Shown: in pieces, positions 20,340 to 28,471 of the stretch
Numbering within the stretch: the first letter of the stretch is position 1
Layout of the letters: every line of letters begins with the position of its first letter
Assembly: GCA_021845805.1 (NCBI GenBank)
Contig: JAJZVD010000001.1
Location: 62,001-126,000, forward strand
Length of the DNA stretch: 64,000 bases
Origin: Pseudomonadota bacterium
Lineage (GTDB): Bacteria > Pseudomonadota > Alphaproteobacteria > Rhodobacterales > Rhodobacteraceae
Direction of reading: 5' to 3'
The notes under the pieces: model-generated
Databases searched by the model: none
Told to the model about the DNA's origin: nothing
What the model saw: only the letters and a program-made list of their open reading frames with translations
Made by a program: the position numbers and the translations under genes

Positions 20340-21284
20340 GTGCTCGACATCCTCACCGTCACGCTCAATCCGACGATCGACCTGACCACCTCGGTGCCCC
20401 ATGTGGTCGCGGGGCCCAAGCTGCGCTGCGCCCTGCCGGACGTGGAGCCGGGTGGCGGGGGCACGAATGTCTCGCGCGCCATCAAGATCCTCGGCGGGGC
20501 CAGCCGCGCGCTGGTGGCGGTGGGCGGGCCCACGGGCGACCGGCTGCTGACGCTTCTGAACACCCAGGGCATCGGCACCGTGGCGCTGCGCGGCCCGGGC
20601 GAAACCCGCCAGAGCCTTGCGGTGACCGACCGTGGCACGGGCGAACAGTTCCGCTTCGTGCTGCCGGGGCCGGAATGGCACCCCAGCGACGCAGATCACG
20701 CGCTGGCCGCCATTGCCGGTGCCGCGCGCGATGGCGGGCTGGTCGTGCTGTCGGGCAGCCAGCCGCCGGGCGTGCCCGAGGATTTCCCCGCCCGCCTGGC
20801 CGCCCGGTTGGAAGGGCGCGCGCGGCTGATCGTCGATACCTCGGGCGCCCCCCTGCGCGCGCTGGCCCGCGCGGCGGGGGCGGCCCCCTGGCTCTTGCGG
20901 ATGGACGATGTCGAGGCCGAGGAACTGGCCGGCTATCCGCTGCCCGGCGTCAGCGAAAGCGCGGCCTTTGCCGAAGAACTGGTGAACCGCGGGGTGGCCG
21001 AGGTGGTGATCGTCGCCCGCGGCTCCGAAGGGGCGGTGCTGGCCTCGGCCGAAGGGCGCCTGCAGGCGGGCACGGCCAAGGTGCGGGTGGTCAGCAAGGT
21101 GGGCGCGGGCGACAGTTTCGTGGGGGCCTTCACGCTGGCCGTCGCGCGGGGCGAAAGCTTCGAGATGGCGCTGCGCCGGGGCAATGCCGCCGCCGCGTCC
21201 GCCGTCACGACGCCGGGCACGCAGCTTTGCCGCCGTGACGAGGTGGACCGCCTGCTGCCCCTGTGCACGGCGGCAACAGTCTGA
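20340..21284 (+). CDS. pfkB: Phosphofructokinase of the PfkB (ribokinase) family
   Basis: ATP-dependent sugar-phosphate kinase of 314 residues, close in layout to E. coli Pfk-2: TLNPTIDL at the N-terminus, PGGGGTNVSRAI (sugar binding), SGSQPPGVP, and the C-terminal GAGDSFVGA with the catalytic base near Asp258. The Mg-binding NxxE of the family reads DxxE here (Asp189, Glu192) in a segment RMDDVEAEE that replaces the usual KPNxxE. The GTG at 20340 is chosen because AAAGGAAA lies at the right distance; the open frame to 20286 lacks a site. Substrate could be fructose-6-phosphate or, less likely, fructose-1-phosphate or tagatose-6-phosphate. Confidence 0.85.
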   Translation: MLDILTVTLNPTIDLTTSVPHVVAGPKLRCALPDVEPGGGGTNVSRAIKILGGASRALVAVGGPTGDRLLTLLNTQGIGTVALRGPGETRQSLAVTDRGTGEQFRFVLPGPEWHPSDADHALAAIAGAARDGGLVVLSGSQPPGVPEDFPARLAARLEGRARLIVDTSGAPLRALARAAGAAPWLLRMDDVEAEELAGYPLPGVSESAAFAEELVNRGVAEVVIVARGSEGAVLASAEGRLQAGTAKVRVVSKVGAGDSFVGAFTLAVARGESFEMALRRGNAAAASAVTTPGTQLCRRDEVDRLLPLCTAATV

Positions 21285-21411
21285 GACGGATGTACAGTAA
21301 CGCCGACCTCCGGCCGGAACATCGGCGCCCGTCCCTTGAGGCCGCCGCCCCCGGTCCCTATCTGCACCTCACTGGCTTGCCGCCGCGCCGGCAGAATGCC
21401 CGGGCTCCGAG

Positions 21412-22479
21412 GTGCGCGTGAAGACGACGCTGACATATTTCCGTTCCGCCATCGCGGTCACCCTGTCGGGGCTTCTGGCGGCATTCCTGCTGGGCCTGGC
21501 CGACGACGGCAAGCTGTCGGACGGTCTTTCGTTCCTGATCGTGGGTACGGCGCTGGCGGTCCTGGAAATCTCGCTGTCCTTCGACAACGCGATTGTCAAT
21601 GCGCGGACCCTCAAGCACATGGACGAGGTCTGGCGCCGCCGCTTCCTGACCTGGGGCATCCTGATCGCCGTGGTGGGGATGCGACTGGTCTTTCCGCTGG
21701 CGGTGGTGGCCATCGCCGCGCACATGGGGCCGTTGCAGGCGCTGCATCTGGCGCTGTTCGATCCCGAGGTCTACGCCCACCGGCTGGAAGAGGCGCATCT
21801 GTCCATCGCGGCCTTCGGCGGGGCCTTCCTGATGATGGTCGCAGTCGACTACTTCGTGGACGAGCACAAGGACGTGGACTGGATCGGCCGCATCGAGTGC
21901 AAGATGCGCGCCTGCGCCTCGGCCCGGGGGCTGGAAATCGCCATTGTCCTGATCATCATCCTGAGCTTCGGGGCCTTCCTGCCGCCGGACCGGATGGATC
22001 GTTTCATGGTCCCTGCGCTGGCGGGGGTGCTGAGCTTCTGGGCCGTGCGCGCGGTCGGGCGCGTGCTTGACGGGCGCTGCGAGGGGGCGGGCGAGGCGGT
22101 CGTGCGCCAGGGTCTGGGCGCGTTCCTCTACCTCGAACTGCTGGACGCGAGCTTTTCCTTCGACGGGGTGGTGGGCGCCTTCGCGATGACGAACGACCTG
22201 TTCCTGATCGCCATCGGCCTTGGCATCGGGGCGATCTATGTCCGCTCGCTGACCATCCTCTTCGTCGAACGCGGCACGCTTTCGCAGTTCCGCTATCTGG
22301 AACATGGCGCCTTCTACGCGGTCTTGTTCCTGTCGCTGGTGATGTTCCTGGAAACCCAGATCGACGTGTCGGAACTTGCCACCGGCGGGGTGGGCATGGC
22401 GGTGATTCTGGCCGCGCTCTGGTCCTCGGTCCGGCACAACCGCCGCGGCGACGTGGTCGGGGAAGAGCGTCCGTTCTGA
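21412..22479 (+). CDS. DUF475 (TerC superfamily) integral membrane protein
   Basis: Integral membrane protein of 355 residues with about eight to nine helices. Two acidic intramembrane motifs typical of the TerC superfamily are present: EISLSFDNAIVNA in the first half and LELLDASFSFDGVVGAFA in the second, the latter followed by GLGIGAIYVRSLTI. TerC relatives are linked to manganese export and tellurium resistance; DUF475 itself has no proven substrate. A GTG at 21412 or another GTG two codons later could start it. It follows pfkB after 127 bases in which I see nothing clear. Confidence 0.85.
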   Translation: MRVKTTLTYFRSAIAVTLSGLLAAFLLGLADDGKLSDGLSFLIVGTALAVLEISLSFDNAIVNARTLKHMDEVWRRRFLTWGILIAVVGMRLVFPLAVVAIAAHMGPLQALHLALFDPEVYAHRLEEAHLSIAAFGGAFLMMVAVDYFVDEHKDVDWIGRIECKMRACASARGLEIAIVLIIILSFGAFLPPDRMDRFMVPALAGVLSFWAVRAVGRVLDGRCEGAGEAVVRQGLGAFLYLELLDASFSFDGVVGAFAMTNDLFLIAIGLGIGAIYVRSLTILFVERGTLSQFRYLEHGAFYAVLFLSLVMFLETQIDVSELATGGVGMAVILAALWSSVRHNRRGDVVGEERPF

Positions 22480-22532
22480 CGCGCCGCCCCGTGCCGGTGG
22501 TCGGGCCGCTACTGTGGTCGGGCGCCAGGCGC

Positions 22533-22573
22533 AAACGAAAAGGCCCCGCGTCCCGTTGGCGGTACGCAGGGCC
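22533..22573 (-). terminator. Intrinsic terminator of the gabT unit
   Basis: On the minus strand GGCCCTGCGT (22573-22564) pairs with ACGCGGGGCC (22551-22542), ten pairs with one mismatch and a 12-base loop, followed by TTTTCGTTT. It starts 29 bases after the gabT stop. Confidence 0.75.
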
Positions 22574-22601
22574 CATGTGGCGATCCGGTGCCCGCCGGGC
22601 C

Positions 22602-23879
22602 TCAGACCAGCTTCAGCGCCATTTCCAGCTTGTCGAGCCCTTCGTGCAGATGGGCCTCGGGGATCGTCAGCGGGGCAAGCAGGCGGATGGTGTTGGCGTA
22701 GTAGCCGCAGCTCAGCAGGATCAACCCCGCATCCAGCGCCGCCGTCGTCACCGCCTTGGTGGCATCGGGGTCGGGCTCGTTGCCGCCGCGTTCCTTCACC
22801 AGTTCAAAGGCCACCATGGCGCCCAGGCCGCGCACGTCGCCGATCGGGCGCAGGGTGTTCGACTGCTTGAAGGCGTGCAGCCGCTTCAGCATCACCTCGC
22901 CCATCCAGTTGGCGCGGTCGCACAGCTTTTCCTCGGCGATCACGTCCAGCACCGCCAGCGCCGCCGCGCAGGAGATGGGCGAGCCCGCATAGGTGCCGCC
23001 CAGCCCGCCCGGTTCGGCGGCGTCCATGATGTGCCGCTTGCCGATGACGCCCGAGATCGGGAAGCCGCCGCCCAGCGCCTTGGCCACCGGGATCAGGTCG
23101 GGCTCGATTCCGAAATGCTCGGTGGCGAACACCTTGCCGGTGCGGGCGAAGCCGGTCTGCACCTCGTCGGACACCAGGCAGATGCCGTGCTGGTCGCAGA
23201 TCTCGCGCAGCTTCTTCATGAAGCTGACCGGGGTCTGGTAGAACCCGCCTTCGCCCTGAACGGGCTCGATCACGATGGCAGCCACGTCGGTGGGCGGGAT
23301 GTCCGCCTTGAAGATGTGGTAAAGCGCGTGCAGCGACTCTTCCTCGGTCGTGCCGTGGTGCGGGATCGGGAAGGGGCAGTGGTAGATGCCCACCGCGGGC
23401 GGCATGCCGGGCGTGCGGTAGGGCGCGGCCTTGCCGGTCATCTGCACGGTCAGCTGCGTGCGGCCGTGGAAGGCGCCGGTGAAGGTGATGATGCCCTGAC
23501 GCTTGGTATGGGCGCGGGCGATCTTCACCGCGTTCTCGGTCGCCTCGGCGCCGGTGGTGAAGAAGATCGTCTTGGCGTCGGCGATGGGCGCCAGCGCGTT
23601 CAGCCGTTCGGCCAGATCCACATAGCTGTCATAGCCCGTCACCTGCCAGGCGACATGGGCGAAGCGGTCCATCTGCGCCTTGGCGGCGGCGACAACCTTA
23701 GGATGCAGGTGGCCGGTGTTGGTGACCGCGATCCCCGAGCCGAAGTCGATGTAGCGGTTGCCCTCGATGTCCCACAGCTCGGCGTTCTTCGCGCGCTCCA
23801 GGAAGATCGGCGCGCCGGTCACGACGCCGCGGGGCACCGCCGTCTGGCGGCGGGCAAGAAGCTCTGCGTTGGTGGTCAT
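22602..23879 (-). CDS. gabT: 4-aminobutyrate aminotransferase
   Basis: PLP-dependent class III aminotransferase of 425 residues converting GABA and 2-oxoglutarate to succinate semialdehyde and glutamate. The PLP lysine is Lys267 in VAKALGGGFP. Other family marks are FFTTGAEATENAVK, AFHGRT, DEVQTGFARTG and GGTYAGSPI. The ATG at 23879 gives the standard GabT N-terminus (NAELLARRQ); the frame stays open upstream but the extra sequence is Arg/Pro-rich. No gabD lies beside it. A GntR/FCD regulator gene is upstream on the same strand, and a good terminator follows. Related ornithine or putrescine-pathway aminotransferases cannot be fully excluded. Confidence 0.9.
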   Translation of the reverse strand: MTTNAELLARRQTAVPRGVVTGAPIFLERAKNAELWDIEGNRYIDFGSGIAVTNTGHLHPKVVAAAKAQMDRFAHVAWQVTGYDSYVDLAERLNALAPIADAKTIFFTTGAEATENAVKIARAHTKRQGIITFTGAFHGRTQLTVQMTGKAAPYRTPGMPPAVGIYHCPFPIPHHGTTEEESLHALYHIFKADIPPTDVAAIVIEPVQGEGGFYQTPVSFMKKLREICDQHGICLVSDEVQTGFARTGKVFATEHFGIEPDLIPVAKALGGGFPISGVIGKRHIMDAAEPGGLGGTYAGSPISCAAALAVLDVIAEEKLCDRANWMGEVMLKRLHAFKQSNTLRPIGDVRGLGAMVAFELVKERGGNEPDPDATKAVTTAALDAGLILLSCGYYANTIRLLAPLTIPEAHLHEGLDKLEMALKLV

Positions 23880-24007
23880 CTGGTCATCCCTGATCTGGCC
23901 GGTCGCATCCGTCTGGCGGCGGGGCGCGCCCGCCCGGACCGGGCTTGGTGCCCGCGACACTAGCCGTGCCGCCCGGGTCGCGCAACGGGGCCGCCGCGCG
24001 GGCGGGT

Positions 24008-24712
24008 TCAGCCCGGCAGCACGCCCGAGGCGATGCAATGGCTCACACCGCTTTCGATATGCTGGGCCAGCACCCGGTGCGCCCGTTCGGTATCGCGCGC
24101 CAGCGCCGCCTCCAGCAGGGCGCGGTGCTCGGCCTCGGCGGCCTCGGCGCGGAAGGTCAGGCACAGCATCTGGTAGCGCAGGTACTTGTCGAAGGTGGAC
24201 GCATAGACCGCCGCCAGTTCCTGCGAGCCGCAGGCCGCGATCAGGGCGCGGTGGAATTCGAAGTCATAGCGCTTCCAGTCCTCGCGCACGGAATGGTCGC
24301 CCGCCAGCATCCGGCGTTCGAACTGGTGCAGCTTGTGGTGGGCCGCAACAACGCCCGCTTCCCAGTCAAGGCCCCCTGCGGCAAACGAGAGCGCCAGCGC
24401 GTGGGATTCCAGAAGCGCCCTGAGCGTGGCCACTTCCTGAAGGTTCGCCGCCGTCACCCCCGCCACGTCGAAGCCCTTCTGCCCCTCGGCCAGCACGAAG
24501 CCTTCGGCCGCCAGCCGGTTCAGCGTTTCCCGCAGCGTCGAGACCGAGGCCCCGTAGCGCGCGCGCAGCCCTTCAAGCTTCAGCTTGGTCGCGGGTTTCA
24601 GCCGGCCGAAGATGATGTCGCGCCGGATCTGCGTGTGCAGTTCGTCCGCGACGGTCGGGGGGGAGGGCATGAGAGTCATGGCGATCTCGGCGGGGGGCGG
24701 GGCATGGGACAT
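24008..24712 (-). CDS. GntR family regulator, FCD (FadR-like) subfamily
   Basis: Transcription regulator of up to 234 residues: an N-terminal winged helix-turn-helix (about residues 22-85, containing LHTQIRRDIIFGRLKPATKLKLEGL and STLRETLNRLAAEGFV) and an all-helical FCD ligand domain with its metal-binding histidines (FHRAL and later HRALLE, HI). Placement just upstream of gabT resembles the E. coli csiR-gab arrangement, so a role as a gab repressor is a reasonable guess. Three in-frame Met codons (1, 12, 15) are possible starts. A transcription terminator separates it from the aldolase gene upstream. Confidence 0.85.
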   Translation of the reverse strand: MSHAPPPAEIAMTLMPSPPTVADELHTQIRRDIIFGRLKPATKLKLEGLRARYGASVSTLRETLNRLAAEGFVLAEGQKGFDVAGVTAANLQEVATLRALLESHALALSFAAGGLDWEAGVVAAHHKLHQFERRMLAGDHSVREDWKRYDFEFHRALIAACGSQELAAVYASTFDKYLRYQMLCLTFRAEAAEAEHRALLEAALARDTERAHRVLAQHIESGVSHCIASGVLPG

Positions 24713-24746
24713 GGCGAGAGATAGGGCGCGGGCAGCCCGCTGATAA

Positions 24747-24767
24747 GGGCGCGCCGGTGGCGCGCCC
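24747..24767 (-). terminator. Hairpin terminator after the aldolase gene
   Basis: GGGCGCGCC (24747-24755) and GGCGCGCCC (24759-24767) form a perfect 9-bp stem with a 3-base loop. On the minus strand it follows the aldolase stop by 8 bases and is trailed by TTATC, a short T-tract. Confidence 0.55.
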
Positions 24768-24775
24768 GCCTGCGG

Positions 24776-25546
24776 TCAGGCCAGCGCCTTGAACTCGGTC
24801 GCGATCTGGCGCGCGTGGCGCAAGAGGATGGCCGCGTCCACGTCCACCGCGGTGAAGACGCTGCCGATCTCCATGCAGCGGCGCACGAAGACCGGGTCCA
24901 GCGTCAGGATGCCCGCGGGCTTTCCGGCCTTGCGGATGCGGCGGATGGCGTCCTCGATGGCGGCGACCACCTCGGGGTGGCCGGGGTTGCCCGGATGGCC
25001 CATGGTCGCGGCCAGATCGGCGGGGCCGATGAAGATGCCGTCCACCCCGTCGACCGCCGCGATCTCTTCGATCCGGGGCAGGGTGGCGGCGCTTTCGCAT
25101 TGCACGATCAGGCAGATCTCGCGGTTGGCGTTCCGGGTGTAATTCTCGACCGCGCCGTAGCGGGTCGCGCGGGTGATGCCCGCCACCCCGCGCATCCCCT
25201 GCGGGGCATAGCGCACGGCGGCCACGGCGGCCTTTGCCTCTTCCACCGTCTGCACATAGGGCACGATCAGCGATTGCGCGCCGGCATCGAGGATGCGCTT
25301 GATCAGCGCGGGGTCGTTGGCCGACGGTCGCACGATGGAATGCACGGGGTAGGGGGCCGCCGCCTGCAACTGCTCGAAGACCGAGATCGGGTCGCCGATC
25401 GCGTGTTCGGTGTCGAACAGCAGCCAGTCATAGCCGCAGGTGGCCAGCGCTTCGGCCGTGAAGCCCGAGGGCAGCGTTACCCAGAGGCCGATCTGCTGGC
25501 GCCCCTCGGCGATGGCGGTCTTGAAGGTGTTGTGCGGATGGTGCAT
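24776..25546 (-). CDS. HpcH/HpaI family class II aldolase
   Basis: Metal-dependent aldolase of 256 residues that cleaves 4-hydroxy-2-oxo acids to pyruvate (or oxaloacetate) and an aldehyde. Family marks include GLWVTLPS, DWLLFDTEHA, the metal ligands in QCESAATLPRIEEIA and GIFIGPADLAATMG, and an Arg-rich loop near RPSANDPALIKRILDAGA. It matches 4-hydroxy-2-oxoheptanedioate or 2-keto-3-deoxy-L-rhamnonate aldolases; the natural substrate is not evident. GAGGAGA precedes the ATG at 25546. It lies 48 bases after aroQ in a probable GntR-aroQ-aldolase operon and is followed by a terminator. Confidence 0.88.
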   Translation of the reverse strand: MHHPHNTFKTAIAEGRQQIGLWVTLPSGFTAEALATCGYDWLLFDTEHAIGDPISVFEQLQAAAPYPVHSIVRPSANDPALIKRILDAGAQSLIVPYVQTVEEAKAAVAAVRYAPQGMRGVAGITRATRYGAVENYTRNANREICLIVQCESAATLPRIEEIAAVDGVDGIFIGPADLAATMGHPGNPGHPEVVAAIEDAIRRIRKAGKPAGILTLDPVFVRRCMEIGSVFTAVDVDAAILLRHARQIATEFKALA

Positions 25547-25594
25547 CGGCGTCTCCTCGGTACCCGTGCGGGCGGTTGGATGAAAATCGGGTGC

Positions 25595-26038
25595 TCAGGC
25601 CGGTGTGGCCAGCCGCGCCGCGCGGCGCAGCGCCAGCGCGTAGCCCTGCGTGCCGAAGCCCGCGATCACCCCGTCGGCGCGGAGCGAGACGTAGGAGTGG
25701 TGGCGGAAGGCCTCGCGCTTGTGGACGTTGGAGATATGCACCTCCAGCACCGGCCCCTCGAAGGTGTTCAGCGCATCGAGGATGGCGACCGAGGTGTGGG
25801 TGAAGGCGGCGGGGTTGATGATGATGGCGGCGCAGGTTTCGCGCGCCTCGTGGATCCAGTCGATCAGCTCGTATTCCCGGTTCGACTGGTGAAAGCGCAC
25901 CTGAACCCCCAGCTCGCCCGCCAGCGCCTGAAGGTCGGCCCGCACGTCATCCAGCGTCTCGTGCCCGTAGATCTCGGGCTGGCGCTTGCCCAGCAGGTTC
26001 AGGTTCGGCCCGTTCAGGACCATCACGACGGGTTTCAT
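25595..26038 (-). CDS. aroQ: Type II 3-dehydroquinate dehydratase
   Basis: Interconverts 3-dehydroquinate and 3-dehydroshikimate. The 147-residue product is a normal type II enzyme with [16 protein letters not shown] (lid Arg and Tyr), NPAAFTHTS, and [17 protein letters not shown] with the catalytic His. Its ATG overlaps the TGA of the GntR gene (ATGA), and GGAGGAACG in the regulator's tail is its ribosome binding site. Clustering with a GntR regulator, an aldolase, a TRAP transporter and an aroE homologue suggests a catabolic role in quinate/shikimate use, although type II enzymes also serve aromatic biosynthesis in bacteria. Confidence 0.95.
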   Translation of the reverse strand: MKPVVMVLNGPNLNLLGKRQPEIYGHETLDDVRADLQALAGELGVQVRFHQSNREYELIDWIHEARETCAAIIINPAAFTHTSVAILDALNTFEGPVLEVHISNVHKREAFRHHSYVSLRADGVIAGFGTQGYALALRRAARLATPA

Positions 26039-26721
26039 GGGCGTTCCTCCTCGAAGGCTGCGGGGCGGGCGGCGCGGGCGGCGGCAAGGGCCGCGCCGCT
26101 GGCCGCGATGTGACGGGTCAGCAGGTCGCACGCCTCGGCCCCGCGGCGGGACACGGCGGCGGCGGCGATGGCGGCGTGGTCGGGGGCTTCGACCTGCACC
26201 GGGCCCAGCAGCGCCAGATAGCGTCCTGTCAGGTCCAGCAGGCGCAGGCAGAAGGCGGCCAGCATCGGCATGGCCGCCCCGTCGGCAAGGGCCGCGTGGA
26301 AGGCCCGGTGGGCCGCGGCGCGGCCGGGATCGGCAGGCGGCGTCCGCTCCAGCCGGTGCAGGGCGGCCAGCACCGCGCCCTCCCATTCCAGCGAGCCCCG
26401 GGCGATGGCGGTCTCCAGCGCCAGCGGCTCCAGCGCCAGCCGCAGCTGGGTGATCTCGGTCAGGTTGGCGGACGAGACGGGCGCCACCCGATAGCCGCGC
26501 TGGTCCTCGACCTCGACCAGCCCGTCGGCCACCAGCCGCGTCATCGCCTCGCGCACGGGGGCCAGCGACACACCCAGCCGTTCGCGCAGGCGGTCGAGGT
26601 TGATCTTTCCCCCCGGGGGCAGGTCCGCGGCCAGGATCTCGGCCCGAAGCACCCCCGCGACGCGCGTCGCGATGGTTTCCTTGCGGGCCTCGGAGGGCCG
26701 GAAGGCGGGCGGCTTGCCCAT
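26035..26721 (-). CDS. GntR family regulator, FCD subfamily
   Basis: Regulator of 228 residues with an N-terminal winged helix (about residues 15-78, [27 protein letters not shown]) and an FCD-type effector domain, shorter and more Ala-rich than usual; it retains HRAFHAAL and a late LLTRHI segment. The ATG at 26721 follows AAGGACG; an in-frame ATG 20 codons earlier is preceded by nothing suitable. It is the first gene of GntR-aroQ-aldolase and faces dctPQM-aroE across a 208-base gap, so it probably controls both directions in response to the transported acid. Confidence 0.86.
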   Translation of the reverse strand: MGKPPAFRPSEARKETIATRVAGVLRAEILAADLPPGGKINLDRLRERLGVSLAPVREAMTRLVADGLVEVEDQRGYRVAPVSSANLTEITQLRLALEPLALETAIARGSLEWEGAVLAALHRLERTPPADPGRAAAHRAFHAALADGAAMPMLAAFCLRLLDLTGRYLALLGPVQVEAPDHAAIAAAAVSRRGAEACDLLTRHIAASGAALAAARAARPAAFEEERP

Positions 26722-26799
26722 GGGGCGTCCTTGTTGGCGCCCGCGCCGGAAACGGCGCCGCAAGGGACGGCGGCACGGCATCCGGGCAGGCGGATAATC

Positions 26800-26852
26800 C
26801 TGATTTTGTCAGTCATAGCGATAATAATCGATTTTCGGTAGACTCGATTTTC
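26800..26852. promoter_or_regulatory. Divergent promoter region with repeats between GntR gene and dctP
   Basis: This AT-rich patch lies in the 208-base gap. It contains an inverted repeat CTGA-TTTTG-TCAG at 26800-26812 and two direct copies of TCGATTTTC at 26828-26836 and 26844-26852, set 16 bases apart. They are candidate sites for the adjacent FCD-GntR regulator. No convincing -35/-10 pair was found. Confidence 0.45.
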
Positions 26853-26929
26853 AAGCCGTGCCATGTTTTCGCTGGATGAAGGGGGCGGCCAAGGCCAGTC
26901 CGCGCATCTGTTTTCAGGGAGGAAAACCA

Positions 26930-27931
26930 ATGACGACCATCAGCCGCCGGACCCTTCTGTCCGCGTCCGCCGCCGGGGCCTTCGTGGCCGCAGCCCCCCG
27001 GATCCTGCGCGCCGCCGACAAGGTGACGCTGCGCCTGTCGGGCCCGATGTCCGAGACCGACCAGCGCGCCGTGGCCATGATCAACGTCTTCGGCCCCGCG
27101 GTGGCGGGCTTTGCCAGTTTCGACCCGCACTGGAACGCCACGCTGTTCAAACAGGGCACCGAGCTGGCGTCGATCGCCCGCGGCAACCTGGAGATGTCGA
27201 TCACCTCGCCGCAGGAACTGGCGCAGATCATTCCGGAATGGTCGATCTTCACGGCCGGCTACCTGATGAAGGATGCCGAGCATCAGAAGAAGGTCTTTGC
27301 CGCCCCGTTCATGGACGCGATGAAGAAGGGCGTGGAAGACAAGCTGGGGGTGAAGCTGCTGACGGTGATGTATCTTGGCCGCCGCCAGGTGAACCTGCGG
27401 ATGCCCAAGGCCGAGCGCACGATCAATACCCCGGCCGACATGGCGGGGATCAAGCTCAGGATGCCGGGGACGGATGCGTGGATGTTCCTGGGCAAGGCGC
27501 TGGGCGCGAACCCGGTGCCGGTGGCCTTCACCGAGGTCTATACCGCATTGCAGACCGGCGCGATCGACGGGCAGGACAACCCGCTGCCGTCGGACAAGGA
27601 CATGAAGTTCTACGAAGTGACCAAGCAGATCGTGCTGACCTCGCATCTGGTGGACCAGAACTACCTGGCCTTCTCGAAGAAGGTCTGGGACAAGCTGTCG
27701 CCCGAAGAGCAGGCGACGGTGCAGAAGGCCGCCGACGACGCCGCCGAAAGCGCCCGGCAAAAGCAGCTTGCGCTGGAAAACGACCTGGAGGCGTTCTTCA
27801 AGCAGCAGGGGCTTGACGTCTACACCCCCGATGTCGCGGCCTTCCGCAAGCATGTGCAGGACGCCTATCTCAGCTCGGACTTCTCGAAGGACTGGCCGAA
27901 GGGCATGGTCGATCAGATCAACGCGCTCTGA
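26930..27931 (+). CDS. dctP: TRAP transporter solute-binding protein, DctP family
   Basis: Periplasmic receptor of 333 residues for a carboxylic acid taken up by a sodium- or proton-driven TRAP system. An N-terminal Tat-like signal has the twin arginine in SRRTLL (residues 5-10) and ends near RAA. The mature part shows DctP hallmarks, including IKLRMPGTDAW with the carboxylate-binding arginine and PVAFTEVYTALQTGAIDGQDNP. GGGAGGAAA precedes the ATG at 26930; the open frame to 26858 is leader. It heads dctP-dctQ-dctM-aroE, and context suggests quinate, shikimate or a related hydroxy acid, which is inference. Confidence 0.93.
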   Translation: MTTISRRTLLSASAAGAFVAAAPRILRAADKVTLRLSGPMSETDQRAVAMINVFGPAVAGFASFDPHWNATLFKQGTELASIARGNLEMSITSPQELAQIIPEWSIFTAGYLMKDAEHQKKVFAAPFMDAMKKGVEDKLGVKLLTVMYLGRRQVNLRMPKAERTINTPADMAGIKLRMPGTDAWMFLGKALGANPVPVAFTEVYTALQTGAIDGQDNPLPSDKDMKFYEVTKQIVLTSHLVDQNYLAFSKKVWDKLSPEEQATVQKAADDAAESARQKQLALENDLEAFFKQQGLDVYTPDVAAFRKHVQDAYLSSDFSKDWPKGMVDQINAL

Positions 27932-27943
27932 CCGGGGGCTGGC

Positions 27944-28471
27944 ATGAACACGCTGCTGCCGTGGCTCAGGGCGCGGGCAGAGAACGTGGCGGTCATCCTG
28001 ATGGCCGCCATTTTCGCAACGTTCCTGTTGCAGATCTTCGCGCGCTGGTCGGGCCTGTTCGCGATGGACTGGACACAGGAGCTGTGCTCGACGCTGTGGC
28101 TCTGGATCGTGTTCTGGGCCGGCGCCTTCTGTCTGGACGACCGCGACCACATCAAGTTCGACACGCTTTATCTGGCCACGCCGTTGCGGGTGCGGCGCGT
28201 CTTCGCGCTGATCGCGGCGGTGTCGGTGGTGGTGGCCTTTGTCGTCTCGGCGCCCGACACCTGGAGCTATCTGAGCTTCTACACCATCCAGCGCAGTTCC
28301 ACCCTGCAACTGCCGCTGGGCTATGTCTATTCCGTCTTCGGGCTGTTCCTGGTCACGATGGTCCTGCGCTATGGCCTGCGCGCCATCGCGCTGATCCGCG
28401 GCGCCTCGCCCGATGCTGTCCCGCCCGGCCATGACCGGCTGGTGGAAGGCGAAGAGGTTCACCTGCAATGA
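27944..28471 (+). CDS. dctQ: TRAP transporter small membrane subunit, DctQ family
   Basis: Four-helix inner membrane subunit of 175 residues that links the large permease to the receptor. The segment DWTQELCSTLWLWIVFWAGAF followed by DDRDHIKFD is the conserved DctQ helix 2-3 region. Twelve bases separate it from dctP, and its TGA overlaps the ATG of dctM (ATGA), so the three transporter genes are translated together. Confidence 0.92.
   Translation: MNTLLPWLRARAENVAVILMAAIFATFLLQIFARWSGLFAMDWTQELCSTLWLWIVFWAGAFCLDDRDHIKFDTLYLATPLRVRRVFALIAAVSVVVAFVVSAPDTWSYLSFYTIQRSSTLQLPLGYVYSVFGLFLVTMVLRYGLRAIALIRGASPDAVPPGHDRLVEGEEVHLQ

Noticed and set aside
23880-24164. N-terminal extension of gabT by 95 codons
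   Set aside because: Arg/Pro/Ala-rich with no homology to aminotransferases; the ATG at 23879 gives the standard N-terminus with a ribosome binding site.
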